Origin: Bimuria novae-zelandiae CBS 107.79
Taxonomy: Eukaryota; Ascomycota; Dothideomycetes; Pleosporales; Didymosphaeriaceae
Assembly: GCA_010015655.1 (NCBI GenBank)
Contig: ML976697.1
Span: 448,505-511,781 of the forward strand
Direction of reading: 5' to 3'
DNA: 63,277 nucleotides
Shown in pieces: positions 33,257-44,875 of the stretch. The stretch's first letter is position 1. Every line of letters starts with the position of its first letter. The notes beneath the pieces are model-generated. The model did no database searches, was not told the DNA's origin, and saw nothing but the letters and a program-made list of their open reading frames with translations. The position numbers and the translations under genes are program-made.

Positions 33257-35234
33257 ATGGTACGCCCGTTTTGGAGAGGCAGTGATGCCAGCACGGTTCC
33301 GACCGAGGTCGAATCGGAACCCAAGCCTGAAAGCGTATTCGACAGCATCACACATGTGAATACTGTGAGCAAGCAAGACTCCCTCCTGGTCCAGCACGGG
33401 AGAGTCGAGCTAGGTGGTGTTGAAAAGCTCGACGAGATCAACGGCTACGAGTACACCGCATACAACTTCTCGAAAGAGAAGAAGTGGTGGATCCTCACGG
33501 TCGTCGCGTTATGCCAAACGAGCATGAACTTTGTACGTAATCTCGTTCTTCTCTTGATATATCCTGCTGATGGAAGTAGAACGCGGCGATTTACTCGAAT
33601 GCGGTGCACCCGCTCAACAAACATTATGGGATTTCGACGGCTCGCAACGGTATGGCGGCATTTCTCATCACGTATGCGTTCGGCTGCGAGCTGTGGGCAC
33701 CTTGGTCCGAGGAATTTGGACGATGGATAATCATGCAGTTGAGCTTGTTCTTCATCAATGTGTGGCAGCCGCTGGCTGGAGCGAGCAGAAATTGGAACAT
33801 GGTGTTGGCCTCGCGCGTGTTGGGTGGGTTCTCAACCGCGGGCGGTTCAGTGACGCGTGAGTAAACCTGGACGCCGAAGAGAGTCAGGCTAACCTCGAAC
33901 AGTGGGCATGGTGGCCGATATGTTTGATCCGGACGAGCAGTCGCATGCTGTGCTCTTCGCTGCATTCTGGTGTGCATATTCGACCTCCAAACTACTTCCG
34001 TGCTAATCAGGCAGGTCATGTCTCGGAAGCGTCATCGGCGGTATCTGCGGTGGCCCTGTCGAGGAGTACCTCGACTGGCGCTGGAACTTCTGGATCCAGC
34101 TCATCTTTGGCCTCATCGTTCAGGCCGTACATTTCTTTACGGTTCCTGAGACACGCTCTACTGTCATGCTGGATAGGAAGGCCAAGAAGATGACCAAAGC
34201 CAGACGAGCGGACCGGGCGGCTTCAGCAGGTCAGCGCCCGTCAGCGATATCACCAGACAGCGGAAGCAACCAGTTCGACCTACTTGGTCCATCCGGAGGA
34301 AGGTCGATCAGGGAACGTTTGTCATGGCAAGAAATCGGAAAGACGATGTGGCGACCGTACCATAGTAAGTCGTGTCAGCCGTATACGGTATGGACTCAAC
34401 TGCTAACAGCGCGTAGTGTTGATTTTCGAACCGATTGTGCTATGCCTCTCGCTCCTCAGTGGTTTCAGTGACGCATTAATCTTCTCCTTCCTCGAATCGT
34501 ACGGGATCGTGTTCGGACAGTGGCATTTCAACGCCGTGCAGTTCAGCTTGGCGATGTTCGCGCTACTCATCGGATACTGCGTCGCATACTTCTCCTTCTT
34601 CCCAGTCATCTCGCGTCAGAACAAAGTGCGGAAGCAACATCCCGACGTCCTGACGCCCGAGAGCCGGCTGTGGTGGCTGTTGTTTCTCGCACCGTTACTT
34701 CCAATTGGCCTCTTCGGTTCGGCTTTTGTGGTGGCTGGTCCTCCGCTTCCATGGTGCGTACTGGAGTGAGCGACATGATGGGACTTCATTGACCTGTGTG
34801 TAGGATTGCTCCGCTAATCTTCGCGGTATTGATCGGGACGGCCAACATGGCCGTCTACTACGCCACGATTGATTACATGGTGGCTGCATACGGCGGAAAA
34901 TACGCTGCTTCAGCGACAGGTGGAAATGGCTTGTAAGTACTTCGAATCCTCCACTGTCTGCTTCTGCTAATATCTGCGTAGCGCTCGTGATCTGCTCGCT
35001 GGTCTCTGCGCATTCTACACGGGCCCGATGTACAAGGCGCTCGGTACCCGGACCCCGACTTTCCTTCTCTTTACCGTGTCTTGCTTGGTCTGTATTCCGG
35101 TGTATGTCTTCTACTGGAAAGGTCATTGGTTCCGCGAGCGTAGCAGATGGGCGGCGAAGGTGAAGGTGGAGCAGGAGAAGATAGCGAGGGTTAGAGACGA
35201 GATCAAAGCGAGGCGACAGCAGGTGGAAGCCTGA
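33257..35234 (+). CDS. MFS drug:H+ antiporter (DHA1, polyamine/azole-type)
   Basis: Seven exons (33257-33532, 33580-33856, 33903-33969, 34015-34364, 34417-34753, 34804-34932, 34982-35234) join to 562 aa with all phases consistent. The ~75-residue N-terminus is cytosolic. Twelve helices follow, starting WWILTVVALCQTSMNFNAAIY. FGCELWAPWSEEFGRW matches the GxxxxxPxSExxGR-type motif between helices 2 and 3 of the DHA1 family. WRWNFWIQLIFGL lies at helix 6, and a basic central loop separates the halves. Members export polyamines, azoles and mycotoxins from the plasma membrane; the substrate here is unknown. It has no RIP damage although a hAT element begins 178 bp past its stop. Confidence 0.88.
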
Positions 35235-35412
35235 ATTGGAATGTGCGCATGGCATTTATTGGTGTGCACTTGTTCGCGATCGTATAGCTTCGGCGCCTTT
35301 ATGCAGGCTTCATTCTACATTGAATTATTGCTTTTCCGATCAATGTGGTTGTCGAGGAGTCGTGGTGTTCATGTCGTGGGTTTTGCAGGCGCGTCACGCG
35401 TTGCGTCATTAG

Positions 35413-37729
35413 TAGGGATGTGCCGATACCGTATTTTTCAGTGTATCCCTGTATATACGGTATCTTGTATAATACCGTATTTACGGTATTATCGTACATT
35501 CTTGGCAAAGTAAATTGAGCCAATTGGTGCCTTTCTCGGCCCTATGATCACGTGCAGAATTAGGTACAATTAAAGCTATAGATGCTAGGTATCTTTAGGA
35601 TCCCCAGAGTGCTCTTCTTGTACTTATTTAGCTAGGTAATCAAGCAAAAGCTACTCATCTTCATAGTCGTCAACGTCAATTTATTCGGGCACCTCGGAGG
35701 CGTCGAAGTACTAAGCACCCTTAGCCAAAATAGAGTTACAGATCCGTAGATTATAAAAGCAAAACACCAGCTTTTCGACCCGTTTATTAACAAGATAATT
35801 CTAAACTTTATTATAAAGAAATCCGTGCTTGCTTTAGTTACGTTTAGCTACTCTAGTTGTGGGGTTGATGCTAAGAGCGTAGATAGCAAGTTCTTTAAGC
35901 TCGTTGGTGCAGCTTTGTATGCGCCACCACTCCGCCGGATTGGTGTAATCCTCGAAGCTTTGCCAGGATAAATCAGTACCGCACTTTTTGAAGGCGCCTT
36001 GACGATAGAGCACATCCATAAGCTCTTTATAGAGCGCTGCGGCATGCCTGGCGTTGCCCTGCGTCGGCGGGTACTGCTGGGCGATGTATTCGCCCACTTC
36101 CATCTGTATCTTGTGAGTGACCGCCATAGGCAATTCTCGCCGCGCAAGAGGGTCGCATATATACGAAATCGTGCCGAGAGGATGGTGGACCTGCTGGAAT
36201 CGGTTTCGAAGCGTATTTTGGACGTCTTCTCGCGGCAAAGTTGTGTGGAGAGTGACGGAGGTGAGCAAGTAGATAAAGCTGGCATATAGCTGTGAGAATT
36301 TCGGCCGAGTACTCTCGAGCGCCAGGGCTACTTTTATAAAGGGCACTAAAAAGCTCCGCAGCCTTTACAACTTCTCCCACTAACGTACGTTACTTATAAT
36401 TACTATAACCTTATAGAATCGCCGTTTCTGCGTCTGCTGGGTTATAATAGAGGTCACTATTAGATTCTGCACCACCGAAAGTATCCAGTCGCGATTCTCC
36501 AGCACCGAATTAACAGTATTAAACTTGCCTTGCTAGCGAGTGTTTCCTAGCAGCTGCAGCGCTTTTTGCCGCACCTAAGGCCTAGCAGCCTCGTCCAGCA
36601 TGCCTATAAGTAAACTAGACTATCTAAAGAACTTGCTAACGTTCTTTATAGCGTTAAAAATTACCCTAAAGTTGCCTATTTTAAAGAAGTTAGCGACGTA
36701 GAGGTTAATAATATAAGAGGCGTACCCTAATATTAGATAGTTAGGTATGGCTCTAGTAAGTAAACCCTGCGCCGCCTTTATATTAGAGGCATTATTAAAG
36801 TAAATAGTAGTAATACTAAGCTTGCTAACATTCTTAGCCACCTTAAGAATCCCTTTAGCTAGGTTCTCGGCGTTATAACGCTCTACTAACGTGTATAAAG
36901 TCTTTAGAAAGATCTTATATTCTTAAGTTACTACTAAGTAATTAATAGCTGCCTCGCCGCGTATGTTTGTCTAGCTATTACTAACTAGCGTTATTTGCCG
37001 CCTGGCCTTCTTAAGCACGGCTTTTATATTACGCTTTATTTAGCTATAAATAGAGTCTAGCAACGTCGTGGCAATTGCCTTACGGCCTAGCAAAGTGTAG
37101 GGCGGGCGTAAGAAGTTCAGAAATTAATAAAACGCGGGATTTTCGACCTGCGGCATCTTAATAAGTTTCTTTACCTAAGGTAAGCTACAAGAGCTTACAA
37201 AGCTAAAGGGTACTTTAGAGCTATATATAGCCTCCGCGAGCAGTAGATCTGCCTTCTTAAAGTCTATTTTACTTATACGCAGCGTCTTTGTTAGCAGCTA
37301 TAATTAACGCTTAGATAGTATCTAAGGGTTGCTATTAACCTTATATAGCTTATATTTCTCCCGCGAAAGCTTTAGGCATTTAGCCATGTGCTTGCGGAGA
37401 CGTACGAGGCTTTTATTATGCCATTATTTAGAGCAAAATTGACATGTTATAATGGCCCGGAGGCCCTCGAAGGTGACCTCGACGTCCTTGCTTTCGAACG
37501 CAGTACGCGGCATTTAATAAATATTACTAATTAATAATAATAAAGTACTAAAATAATACTTAGAGGATAAGATAAGTAATCTAGATGCAAGCTCTAAATA
37601 AAGTTAGTCCCTAAAGTTATTTTCAGCAGCATTTACCCGCCTTAGCATACGGATCTAATCCTACGATACGCGTATCGGTATCGTACGGTACGAAAAATAC
37701 GGTATTCCGTATTGTACGGCCCATCCCTA
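35413..37729 (-). mobile_element. hAT-family element with 8-bp duplication
   Basis: The termini TAGGGATG(T/G)GCCG... are inverted repeats. They are flanked by GTCATTAG (35405-35412) and GTTATTAG (37730-37737), an 8-bp duplication with one C/T difference that RIP would explain. The transposase is on the minus strand. Subterminal regions carry repeated TACGGTAT/ATACCGTA motifs, typical of transposase-binding arrays. It sits 178 bp from the MFS stop codon. Confidence 0.9.
35834..37513 (-). pseudogene. hAT transposase with BED finger and dimerisation domain
   Basis: The ATG at 37513 starts MPRTAFESKDVEVTFEGLRA, followed by a BED-type finger with CQFCSK and HMAKC at its end. The middle is degraded by TAG/TAA. 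The last ~170 codons (36346-35834) are open and contain TSVTLHTTLP, ISYICDPLARRELP and NPAEWWRIQSCTNELKELAI with LSINPTTRVAKRN. This is the hAT C-terminal dimerisation region (WW...P.L..LA...LSI.PTS). The enzyme cannot be made as one protein. Confidence 0.85.
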
Positions 37730-37746
37730 GTTATTAGCGAGGGATA

Positions 37747-39873
37747 CCCTGTCGAGACAGTTAGTGCGCCGCGACACTAACGCGCCACCCTAACAGATAT
37801 AGCACCTTAACTTTAACGCGCCGCATCTCCACTAATATGGATCCGATTGAGGCTGTAATTATCGCTATTAACTTACGAGAACCTGGAGAAACTTTCTCAT
37901 ATAGAAAAATTACAGAAGAATTTGGTGTTGTGCGGTTAATATTAACGCGCCGGCATAGACGCGCTATGTAGGCGCGTATATAGCTACTATAGACTTACTA
38001 AAATCTTAACTAATAATAAGAATCTAAGCTCCTATAGTATATACAGCGTCTTACTTAGAAAGGTCTACCCCTTACGCGTTAGATAATCTAAAACTTTACA
38101 TTAATTATTACTAAAAAGGATATCTCTATGTAATAGGTTAATTACTTTATTAGGCGCTACCTTAACTCCTTAATCTCGTAATAGACGACTAGGCTAGATA
38201 GTAATCGCTATAACGCTAATTTAGGCGCAAGATATAGGCTCTACTTTAAGCTTTTATATAAGAAAATTATAAAGTATGGCATAGAGCCTTAGTATACCTA
38301 TAATATGGACGAAAAAGGCTTCCTACTCGGCATTACCGGCAGGTCAAAAAGAATCTTCGATAGGCCTATATATGAGAGTCGCCAAGTGAGGCAATCTATT
38401 TAGGATAGTAGTTGTGAGTGGATCTCGCTTATCGCATGTATATGCGCCGATGGATCTACTGTTAATCTATTACTAATCTATCGATCTAACGCTAAGACTC
38501 TACAATTAAGCTAGGTTAAGGAAATTAACGTTAATTCTTATAGAGTCTTTATTACCTTATTAACCTCTAGATGGTTAAATAACGAGATAGGGCTTTAATA
38601 GCTAAAACAGGTGTTTAATCGCTGTACTAAGGAGAAGGCTTAATAGCAATAGCGACTTTTAGTCCTTAATAGGCATAGATCTTACGTTACTATAGATTTT
38701 ATTAACTACTATAATTAGAAAAAGATCCTCCTTGCGATATTTCCCCCTTACGCCACTTATACGCTATAGCCTCTAGACGTCTGTGTGTTTAAGTCTCTTT
38801 CTATTGCCTACTCCGACAAGCTCTCCGTATACCTGTATAAAAGTTAGGGGCTATTAATAATCGCTAAAAGAGACTTCTTTACACAATTCTAGAGGGCCTA
38901 GACAACGTTAGTTACGCCATAATTAATTACTAAAGCTTTTAAGTATATAGGTATCTCGCCGCCAGATCCTACACTAATCCTTAGTTAATTTAATAAAGAT
39001 AAGTCTCTAAAATAGAGATCGCGTAAAAGCTCTACTTTAGTACTTAGCGCGTCTAATTGGCGCAAAATCGATTAGCTTTTAAAGGTTATTGTTAATACAG
39101 GGGGAGGTGATAAGGCCAAGAAGCTAAGTCGCACTATACACTTAATTTCTATATAAAAGTAGCTCCTAGAGCATGAGAATTAGGGGCTACGAGAAGCCCT
39201 TATAAACCAGAAACAGCGTTAAATAAAGGGCAGGACTCTACCTTTTAAGTAGCTAGATAAGTAGTATAAAGGATCTATTTTCTAGTTACCTGCCCGCGTA
39301 CAGAGGGCGCGCGATTCTCTTAGCTAATAAAAGGCTAAAAAGTAATAACTACAACTCTAGAAAAGTAAGCAGAGAGAGATCTAGATAGCAAATAGGTAGC
39401 TTAAAGCTTGTTTACTATAGGAGAAGCGTGTTACGCGTGCGGTAGCTAAAAATACGCGCGCTAAGAAGAAAGCTAATTAGGCTACTAAGTAACGCCTCCG
39501 TTAATAGGCTCGCAAGACTTAATAACAACTTTAAAAACGTCTTAAAATTACTAAAAAGGGAAGCTAGAATGCTTTAAAAGCTACTTATATAATTATAAAG
39601 AGGAAGAAGCCTACGTCGGCATCTATACGCGTTAATATAGTAATATCTACGCTATTAGTGCCAGCATCGCGCAGTGGTTAAATAATTAGAACACTAAGTA
39701 GATATTTATAATTTAACTAGCTAGTAATTTTCTACAGCTCTATAAAATCTTAGCTCTAGAAAATTTCGCGATAAAAGCTTTTGTGTAAAACTCTATAGCC
39801 TTATGTTACTGGCTATGGTGCTAGTGTTAGGGTGGCGCGTTAGTGTCGCGGCGCACTAACTATCTTGGCAGGG
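37747..39873 (+). mobile_element. Pogo/Fot1-type element 1
   Basis: TIRs of about 50 bp start CCCTGTCGAGACAGTTAGTG. They match the reverse complement of the right end (CCCTGCCAAGATAGTTAGTG...) through GCGCCGCGACACTAACGCGC. TA flanks both ends (37745-37746, 39874-39875). The length is 2127 bp. The TIRs are only lightly mutated while the interior is saturated with TA. It belongs to the same family as the inverted copy at 40077-42680. Confidence 0.92.
37837..39719 (+). pseudogene. Pogo-type DDE transposase (element 1), RIP-inactivated
   Basis: Starts MDPIEAVIIAINLREPGETF, a Psq-like helix-turn-helix with YRKITEEFGV. The DDE core reads YNMDEKGFLLGITGRSKRIF at about 38300, then IACICADGST and LNRHRSYVTIDFINYY, and QPLDVCVFKSL. 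The lysine- and glutamine-rich C-terminus is full of TAG codons. All stops are TAG or TAA at positions where the family has Gln or Trp. Confidence 0.88.
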
Positions 39874-39875
39874 TA

Positions 39876-40076
39876 GCTTCTTCCCGTTCCAAGTAACATC
39901 TCCAACACTAACCCTCCACACTATTCTTCACCGACCTCGGGACACTCTGGCGAACATAATGGTAAATATCCATATTAATTAATTCTACAGCTCGACGAGA
40001 ACTACCGTATATTCTCGGCCCCTAGCGGCTGCTGCGTAGTTTTTCTACAAAAAAGGCCGTGCGGAGCACGGCCCTA
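39876..40076. other. Spacer with the outer part of the left TIR of the long-TIR element
   Basis: The spacer separates two inverted pogo copies. From 40014 it reads CTCGGCCCCTAGCGGCTGC, continues through the GGCCGTGC hairpin (40055-40073), and is the reverse complement of the right terminus at 60414-60477. The first ~135 bp look like unique sequence. Confidence 0.8.
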
Positions 40077-40229
40077 CCCTGCCAAGATAGTTAGTGCGCC
40101 GCGACACTAACGCGCCACCCTAACACCAGCACTATAGCTAGTAACATAAGGCTATAGAGTTTTACACAAAAGCTTTTATCGCGAAATTTTCTAGAGTTAA
40201 GATTTTATAGAGCTATAGAAGATTGCTAG

Positions 40230-42590
40230 CTAGTTAAATTATAGATATCTACTTAGTGTTCTAATTATTTAGCCACTGCGCGATACTAGCGCTAATAGCG
40301 TAGATATTACTATATTAACGCGTATAGATACCGGCGTAGGCTTCTTCTTCTTTATAATTATATAAGTAGCTTTTAAAGCATTCTGGCTTCCCTTTTTAGC
40401 AATTTTAAGACATTTTTAAAATTGTTATTAAGTCTTGCAAGCCTATTAATAGAGGCGTCGCTTAGTGTTATAAGGCTCTTACACCTTGTTCCGATCTGGG
40501 TTAGGGCGGTAAGGTATCGTGGTGCTTCACGGATTATTTAGTAGTATAAGTTGATGCGACACTTAGCGCGGCTAGATAATCTAATCTTATAATAAATAAG
40601 ATAACTATTAGTCTGTATAGGAGAACGTACTCGCACAGAAGATATATAAGTTAACTATAAAGAGAGAAACAATATAGGAGAACTATTACACTATATACTA
40701 GTCTACTTCTTTCTTATAGTCCTGCCAAGACGTCTTTCTCTAAGGTAGTCCGTGGGACTTCCTATAGTCCCGTACTTTATGCGGGACTTCTCGCTTATAC
40801 GGGACTTTATTACGTGACTACTAACCTAAGCTGCCCCGCGCCCCGTTAGGTCCTATTAACTCTACTACTTTGTTAATAATTACTTTTTTAGCGTAATTGT
40901 CTAGCTACTTTATCCTTGTGGGGTTCGTGGTCGTAACACTTAGTAGCCTAATTAGCTTTCTCCTTAGCGCGCGTATTTCTAGCTACTACACGCGCAACAC
41001 GCTTCTCCTATAGTAAATAAGCTTTAAGCTACCTATTTGCTATCTAGATCTCTCTCTACTCACTTTTCTAGAGTTGTAATTATTACTTTTTAGCCTTTTA
41101 TTGGCTGAGAGAATCGCGCGCCCTCTATACGCGGGTAGGTAACTAGAAAACAGATTCTCTATACCACTTATCTAGCTGCTTAAAAGGTAGAGTCCTGCCC
41201 TTTATTTAACGCTGTTTCTAGTTTGTGAGGGCTTCTTGTAGCCCCTAATTCTCATGCTCTAGGAGCTGCTTTTGTATAGAGATTAAGTATATAGTGCGAC
41301 TTAGCTTCTTAGCCTTATCACCTCCCCCTGTATTAATAATAACCTTTAAAAGCTAATCGATTTTGCGCCAATTAGACGCGCTAAGTACTAAAGTAGAGCT
41401 TTTACGCGATCTCTATTTTAGAGACTTATCTTTATTAAATTAACTAAGGATTAGTGTAGGATCTGGCGGCGAGATACCTATATACTTAAAAGCTTTAGTA
41501 ATTAATTACGGCGTAACTAACGTTGTCTAGGCCCTCTAAAATAGTGTAAAGAAGTCTCTTTTAGCGATTATTAATAGCCCCTAACTCTTATATAGGTATG
41601 CGGAGAGCTCGTCGGAGTAGGCAGTAGAAAGAGACTTAAATATATAAACGTCTAGAGGCTATAGCGTATAAGTGGCGTAAGGGGGAAATATCGCAAGGAG
41701 GATCTTTTCTAATTATAATAGTTAATAAAATCTATAGTAACGTAAGATCCATGCCTATTAAGGACTAAGAGTCGCTACTACTATTAAGCCTTCTCCTTAG
41801 TATAGCGATTAAACACTTGTTTTAGCCATTAAAGCCCTATCTCGTTGTTTAACCATCTAGATGTTAATAAGGTAATAAAGACTCTATAAGAATTAACGTT
41901 AATTTCCTTAACCTAGCTTAATTATAGAGTCTTAGCGTCAGATTAATAGATTAGTAATAGATTAACAGTAGATCCATCGGCGCATATACATGCGATAAGT
42001 AAGATCCACTCACGACTGCCATCCTGAATAGATTGCCTCACTTGGCGACTCTCATATATAGGCCTGTCGAAGATCCTTTTTAACCTGCCGGTGATGCCGA
42101 GTAGGAAGCCTTTTTCGTCCATATTATAGGTATACTAAGGCTCTATGCCATACTTTATAATTTTCTTATATAAAAGCTTAAAGTAGAGCCTATATCTTGC
42201 GCCTAAATTAGCGTTATAGTAATTACTATCTAGCCTAGTTATCTATCGCGAGATTAGGGAGTTAGGGTGGCGCCTAATAAAGTAATTAACCTATCGTATA
42301 GAGACATCCTTTTTAGTAATAATTAATATAAAGTTTTAGATTATCTAACGCGTAGGGGGTAGACCTTTCTAAGTAAAACGCTATATATACTATAGGAGCT
42401 TAGATTCTTATTATTAGTTAAGATTTTGGCGAGTTTATAGTAGCTATATACGCGCCTACATGGCGCGTCTATGCTAGCGCGTTAATATTAACCGCATAAC
42501 ACCAAATTCTTCTGTAATTTTTCTATATAAGAAAGTTTCTCCAGGTTCTCGTGAGTCGATAGCGATAATTGCAGCCTTAATCGGATCCAT
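40230..42590 (-). pseudogene. Pogo-type transposase (element 2), RIP-inactivated, LTR-interrupted
   Basis: From the ATG at 42590 the protein begins MDPIKAAIIAIDSREPGETF. The same DDE blocks as in element 1 follow, with the same pattern of TAG/TAA stops at many shared positions. The solo LTR at 40466-40938 splits the C-terminal basic region. The N-terminal ~40 codons remain open. Confidence 0.85.
40466..40938 (-). mobile_element. Solo LTR of the chromodomain gypsy family
   Basis: Its reverse complement starts TGTTACGACCACGAACCCC and ends TTATAACA, matching the LTRs at 50313-50785 and 56994-57465. CTTAG is duplicated exactly at 40461-40465 and 40939-40943. The length of 473 bp equals the 5' LTR. 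It carries the same GTCCCG...CGGGAC inverted motifs as the full element. It is RIP-mutated. Confidence 0.93.
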
Positions 42591-42682
42591 ATTAGTAGAG
42601 ATGCGGCGCGTCAAAGTTGAGGTGCTACATCTATTAGGGTGGCGCGTTAGTGTCGCGGCGCACTGACTGTCTTGGCAGGGTA

Positions 42683-44784
42683 ACGTGTCCGTGCGCGTGA
42701 TGCGCGGATTCGCGTGATGCGCGGGCAACACCAAAACACCCTTAACTTTAACACGCGACAACTCCACCAATATAGATCTAATTTAAGCTACGATTAATAA
42801 TATTAAATTATTAAAGCTAGGCGAAACTTTCTCGTACACAAAAACTACTACTAAATATGGTGTTGTACGGTCTACATTAATCTAAAGGCATAGAGGAATA
42901 ACGCGCCCTACACAAGTTAAGAACTCTAGTTAGTAAAAGCTCACCCCATAGCAAGAGGAGGAGCTTGTACGATATATTAAAAGACTCACAGAGAGACATA
43001 TACCTCCTACTAGAGAGATGATACGGAACTTTGCCTTAACAATAGCAAAGGAGCTAGTTAGCGAGAGCTAGGTTACCTACTTTATTAACTAATATAGCAT
43101 TTATCTTATCTCGCAATGGACCGTCGGGATAGACAGTAATCACCACAACGCTAATTTAGTAAATAAATATTACTTTTATTTTAACCTTCTATATAGCAAG
43201 ATAGATTAATATCGCATAGATCCTCGTTATATCTATAATATAGATAAAAAAGGCGTCCTGATCGGTATTATTAGTAGATTAAAGAGAATATTTAGCAGAC
43301 AAATGTGGGAGAAGAAGGAGGTTAGAGCATTACTCTAAGATGGTAATCGCGTATGGATCACGCTCCTGGCATGTATCTACGCTAATGGATTAGCTCTGCC
43401 GCCAAGCCTTATCTATGAGGCTGCCAACAAGGGCATCCAATCAAGCTAGGTAGAGGATATTAAGGCAGGATATTATAAAGTCTTTATTACCTTATCATCC
43501 TCTAGCTAGACAAACAACGATATTGGACTTGCCTGGCTTAAGCAGGTGTTTAATCGCTGTATAAAAGAGAAGGCTTGATAATTATATTAACTTTTAATCC
43601 TAGACGGCCATGGCTCCCATATTACTATAGACTTTATTAACTACTATAATTAAAATAAGATCCTGCTTGCTATTCTGCCTTCTTATTTAACTTATACGCT
43701 TTAGCTACTTAACGTTGCGATGTTTAAGCCTTTATTAACAGCCTACTTAGTAGAGCTATTAAATTACCTTTATAGAAGCCAGGGCTTAGCTTCTATTACT
43801 AAAGGCGACTTCTTCCTACTATTCTAGAATGCGTGGAAGGCCTCCTTTAAGGAATTAACTATCCTTAGCTCTTTTAGAGCCACAGGCATATCGCCACCTA
43901 ATCCTAATTTTATCCTTAATAGGTTCACCTAGGATTAAGAATTAGGCGATAACTCCTTATTAGGGCTTAGTAATTATAACTAGAGAAAGATGGATAGGCT
44001 TATATAATTAGTAGTAAAGAAATAGGATAGTTAAGATACAAAAAAGCTTCGTTAATCACTCTACCATCTATCTGTTGAAAATAAGCTGCTTAAGCATGAC
44101 AACGATGGGCTTAGGCAGGCGCTATTTATTAAGAAGAAGTGTAAGAAGATAGGTAAAACTCTAGACCTTTAATAGCGCTAGAAGTATTATAGTAGGGCTA
44201 TCTTATAGTTACTAAGGAAAGTAAGGGAGGCACGTTATTATTAATTAATTAAAGAGTAGGAAGATAAGCAGTAGTAGCTTTAAAAAGTAAAAATAGTAAA
44301 GCTAAAGAAGGTAGCTAAGCTATATAAGGAGAAAATATAGCAGGAAAAGCGTGCTGCGCGAGAGGCAGCTAAGAAGGCGAAGGAGAAGGAGAGGGCTGAA
44401 AAGGCTGCTTAGCGCGCTGCCCAGAAGTCTGCCCGCGACGCTGAAAAAGCTCTACAAGTATCCTAAAAGGGTAAGAGAAAGGCCTCTCAGCCATCTCTAC
44501 AGAGCAGAAAGCGTCAGAAACGTGGTGTGGATGCTGCAGATATTGGGGAGGCCTTAGAGGGCGCATCTGCTGCCCCGAGCAAATCTACACGCAGCGGCCG
44601 CGACGTCAAGCTTCCAGATAGATTTAAATAGTGCAAATGAATCGCAGCTATCAAATTACTACCCTGCAAGAAAAATCTCGTAATAATATTAATCGTGGGT
44701 GGTGCTGTAGCCTTGTTTTTAATAGAGCGTTTTTAGTGTTGCCCGCGCATCACGCGAATCCGCGCATCACGCGCACGGACACGT
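42683..44784 (+). mobile_element. Pogo/Fot1-type element 3 (second family)
   Basis: TIRs of 49 bp are identical, starting ACGTGTCCGTGCGCGTGATG and containing two GCGTGATGCGCGG units. Flanking TAs are 42681-42682 (shared with element 2) and 44785-44786 (shared with element 4). The length is 2102 bp. The GC-rich TIRs are unmutated. Confidence 0.93.
42772..44631 (+). pseudogene. Pogo-type DDE transposase (element 3)
   Basis: The expected start is ATA at 42772 (ATG changed by G-to-A). Recognisable blocks: TREMIRNFALTIAKELV, YNIDKKGVLIG, LACIYANGLALPPSLIYE, LLILDGHGSHITIDFINYYN and LLNVAMFKPLLTAY. The last ~95 codons are barely mutated and read EAAKKAKEKERAEKAA, SQPSLQSRKRQK (a likely nuclear signal), and STRSGRDVKLPDRFK before TAG. 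Internal stops are TAG/TAA. Confidence 0.85.
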
Positions 44785-44875
44785 TACCGTGCCTCGGCAG
44801 TCAGTGCAACACGTCAGTCAATGCAACACCCCACCATGCAACGTACCAACTTTCACGCGCCGCATCCCCACCAAT

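Larger units (their letters stand above)
40077..42680 (-). mobile_element. Pogo/Fot1-type element 2, inverted copy of element 1
   Basis: The TIRs are CCCTGCCAAGATAGTTAGTG (40077 onward) and CTTGGCAGGG (to 42680). TA lies on both sides (40075-40076, 42681-42682). A 473-bp solo LTR plus 5 bp interrupts it; without these it is 2126 bp, one base shorter than element 1. It faces element 1 tail to tail across 203 bp, making a long imperfect inverted repeat. Confidence 0.92.
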
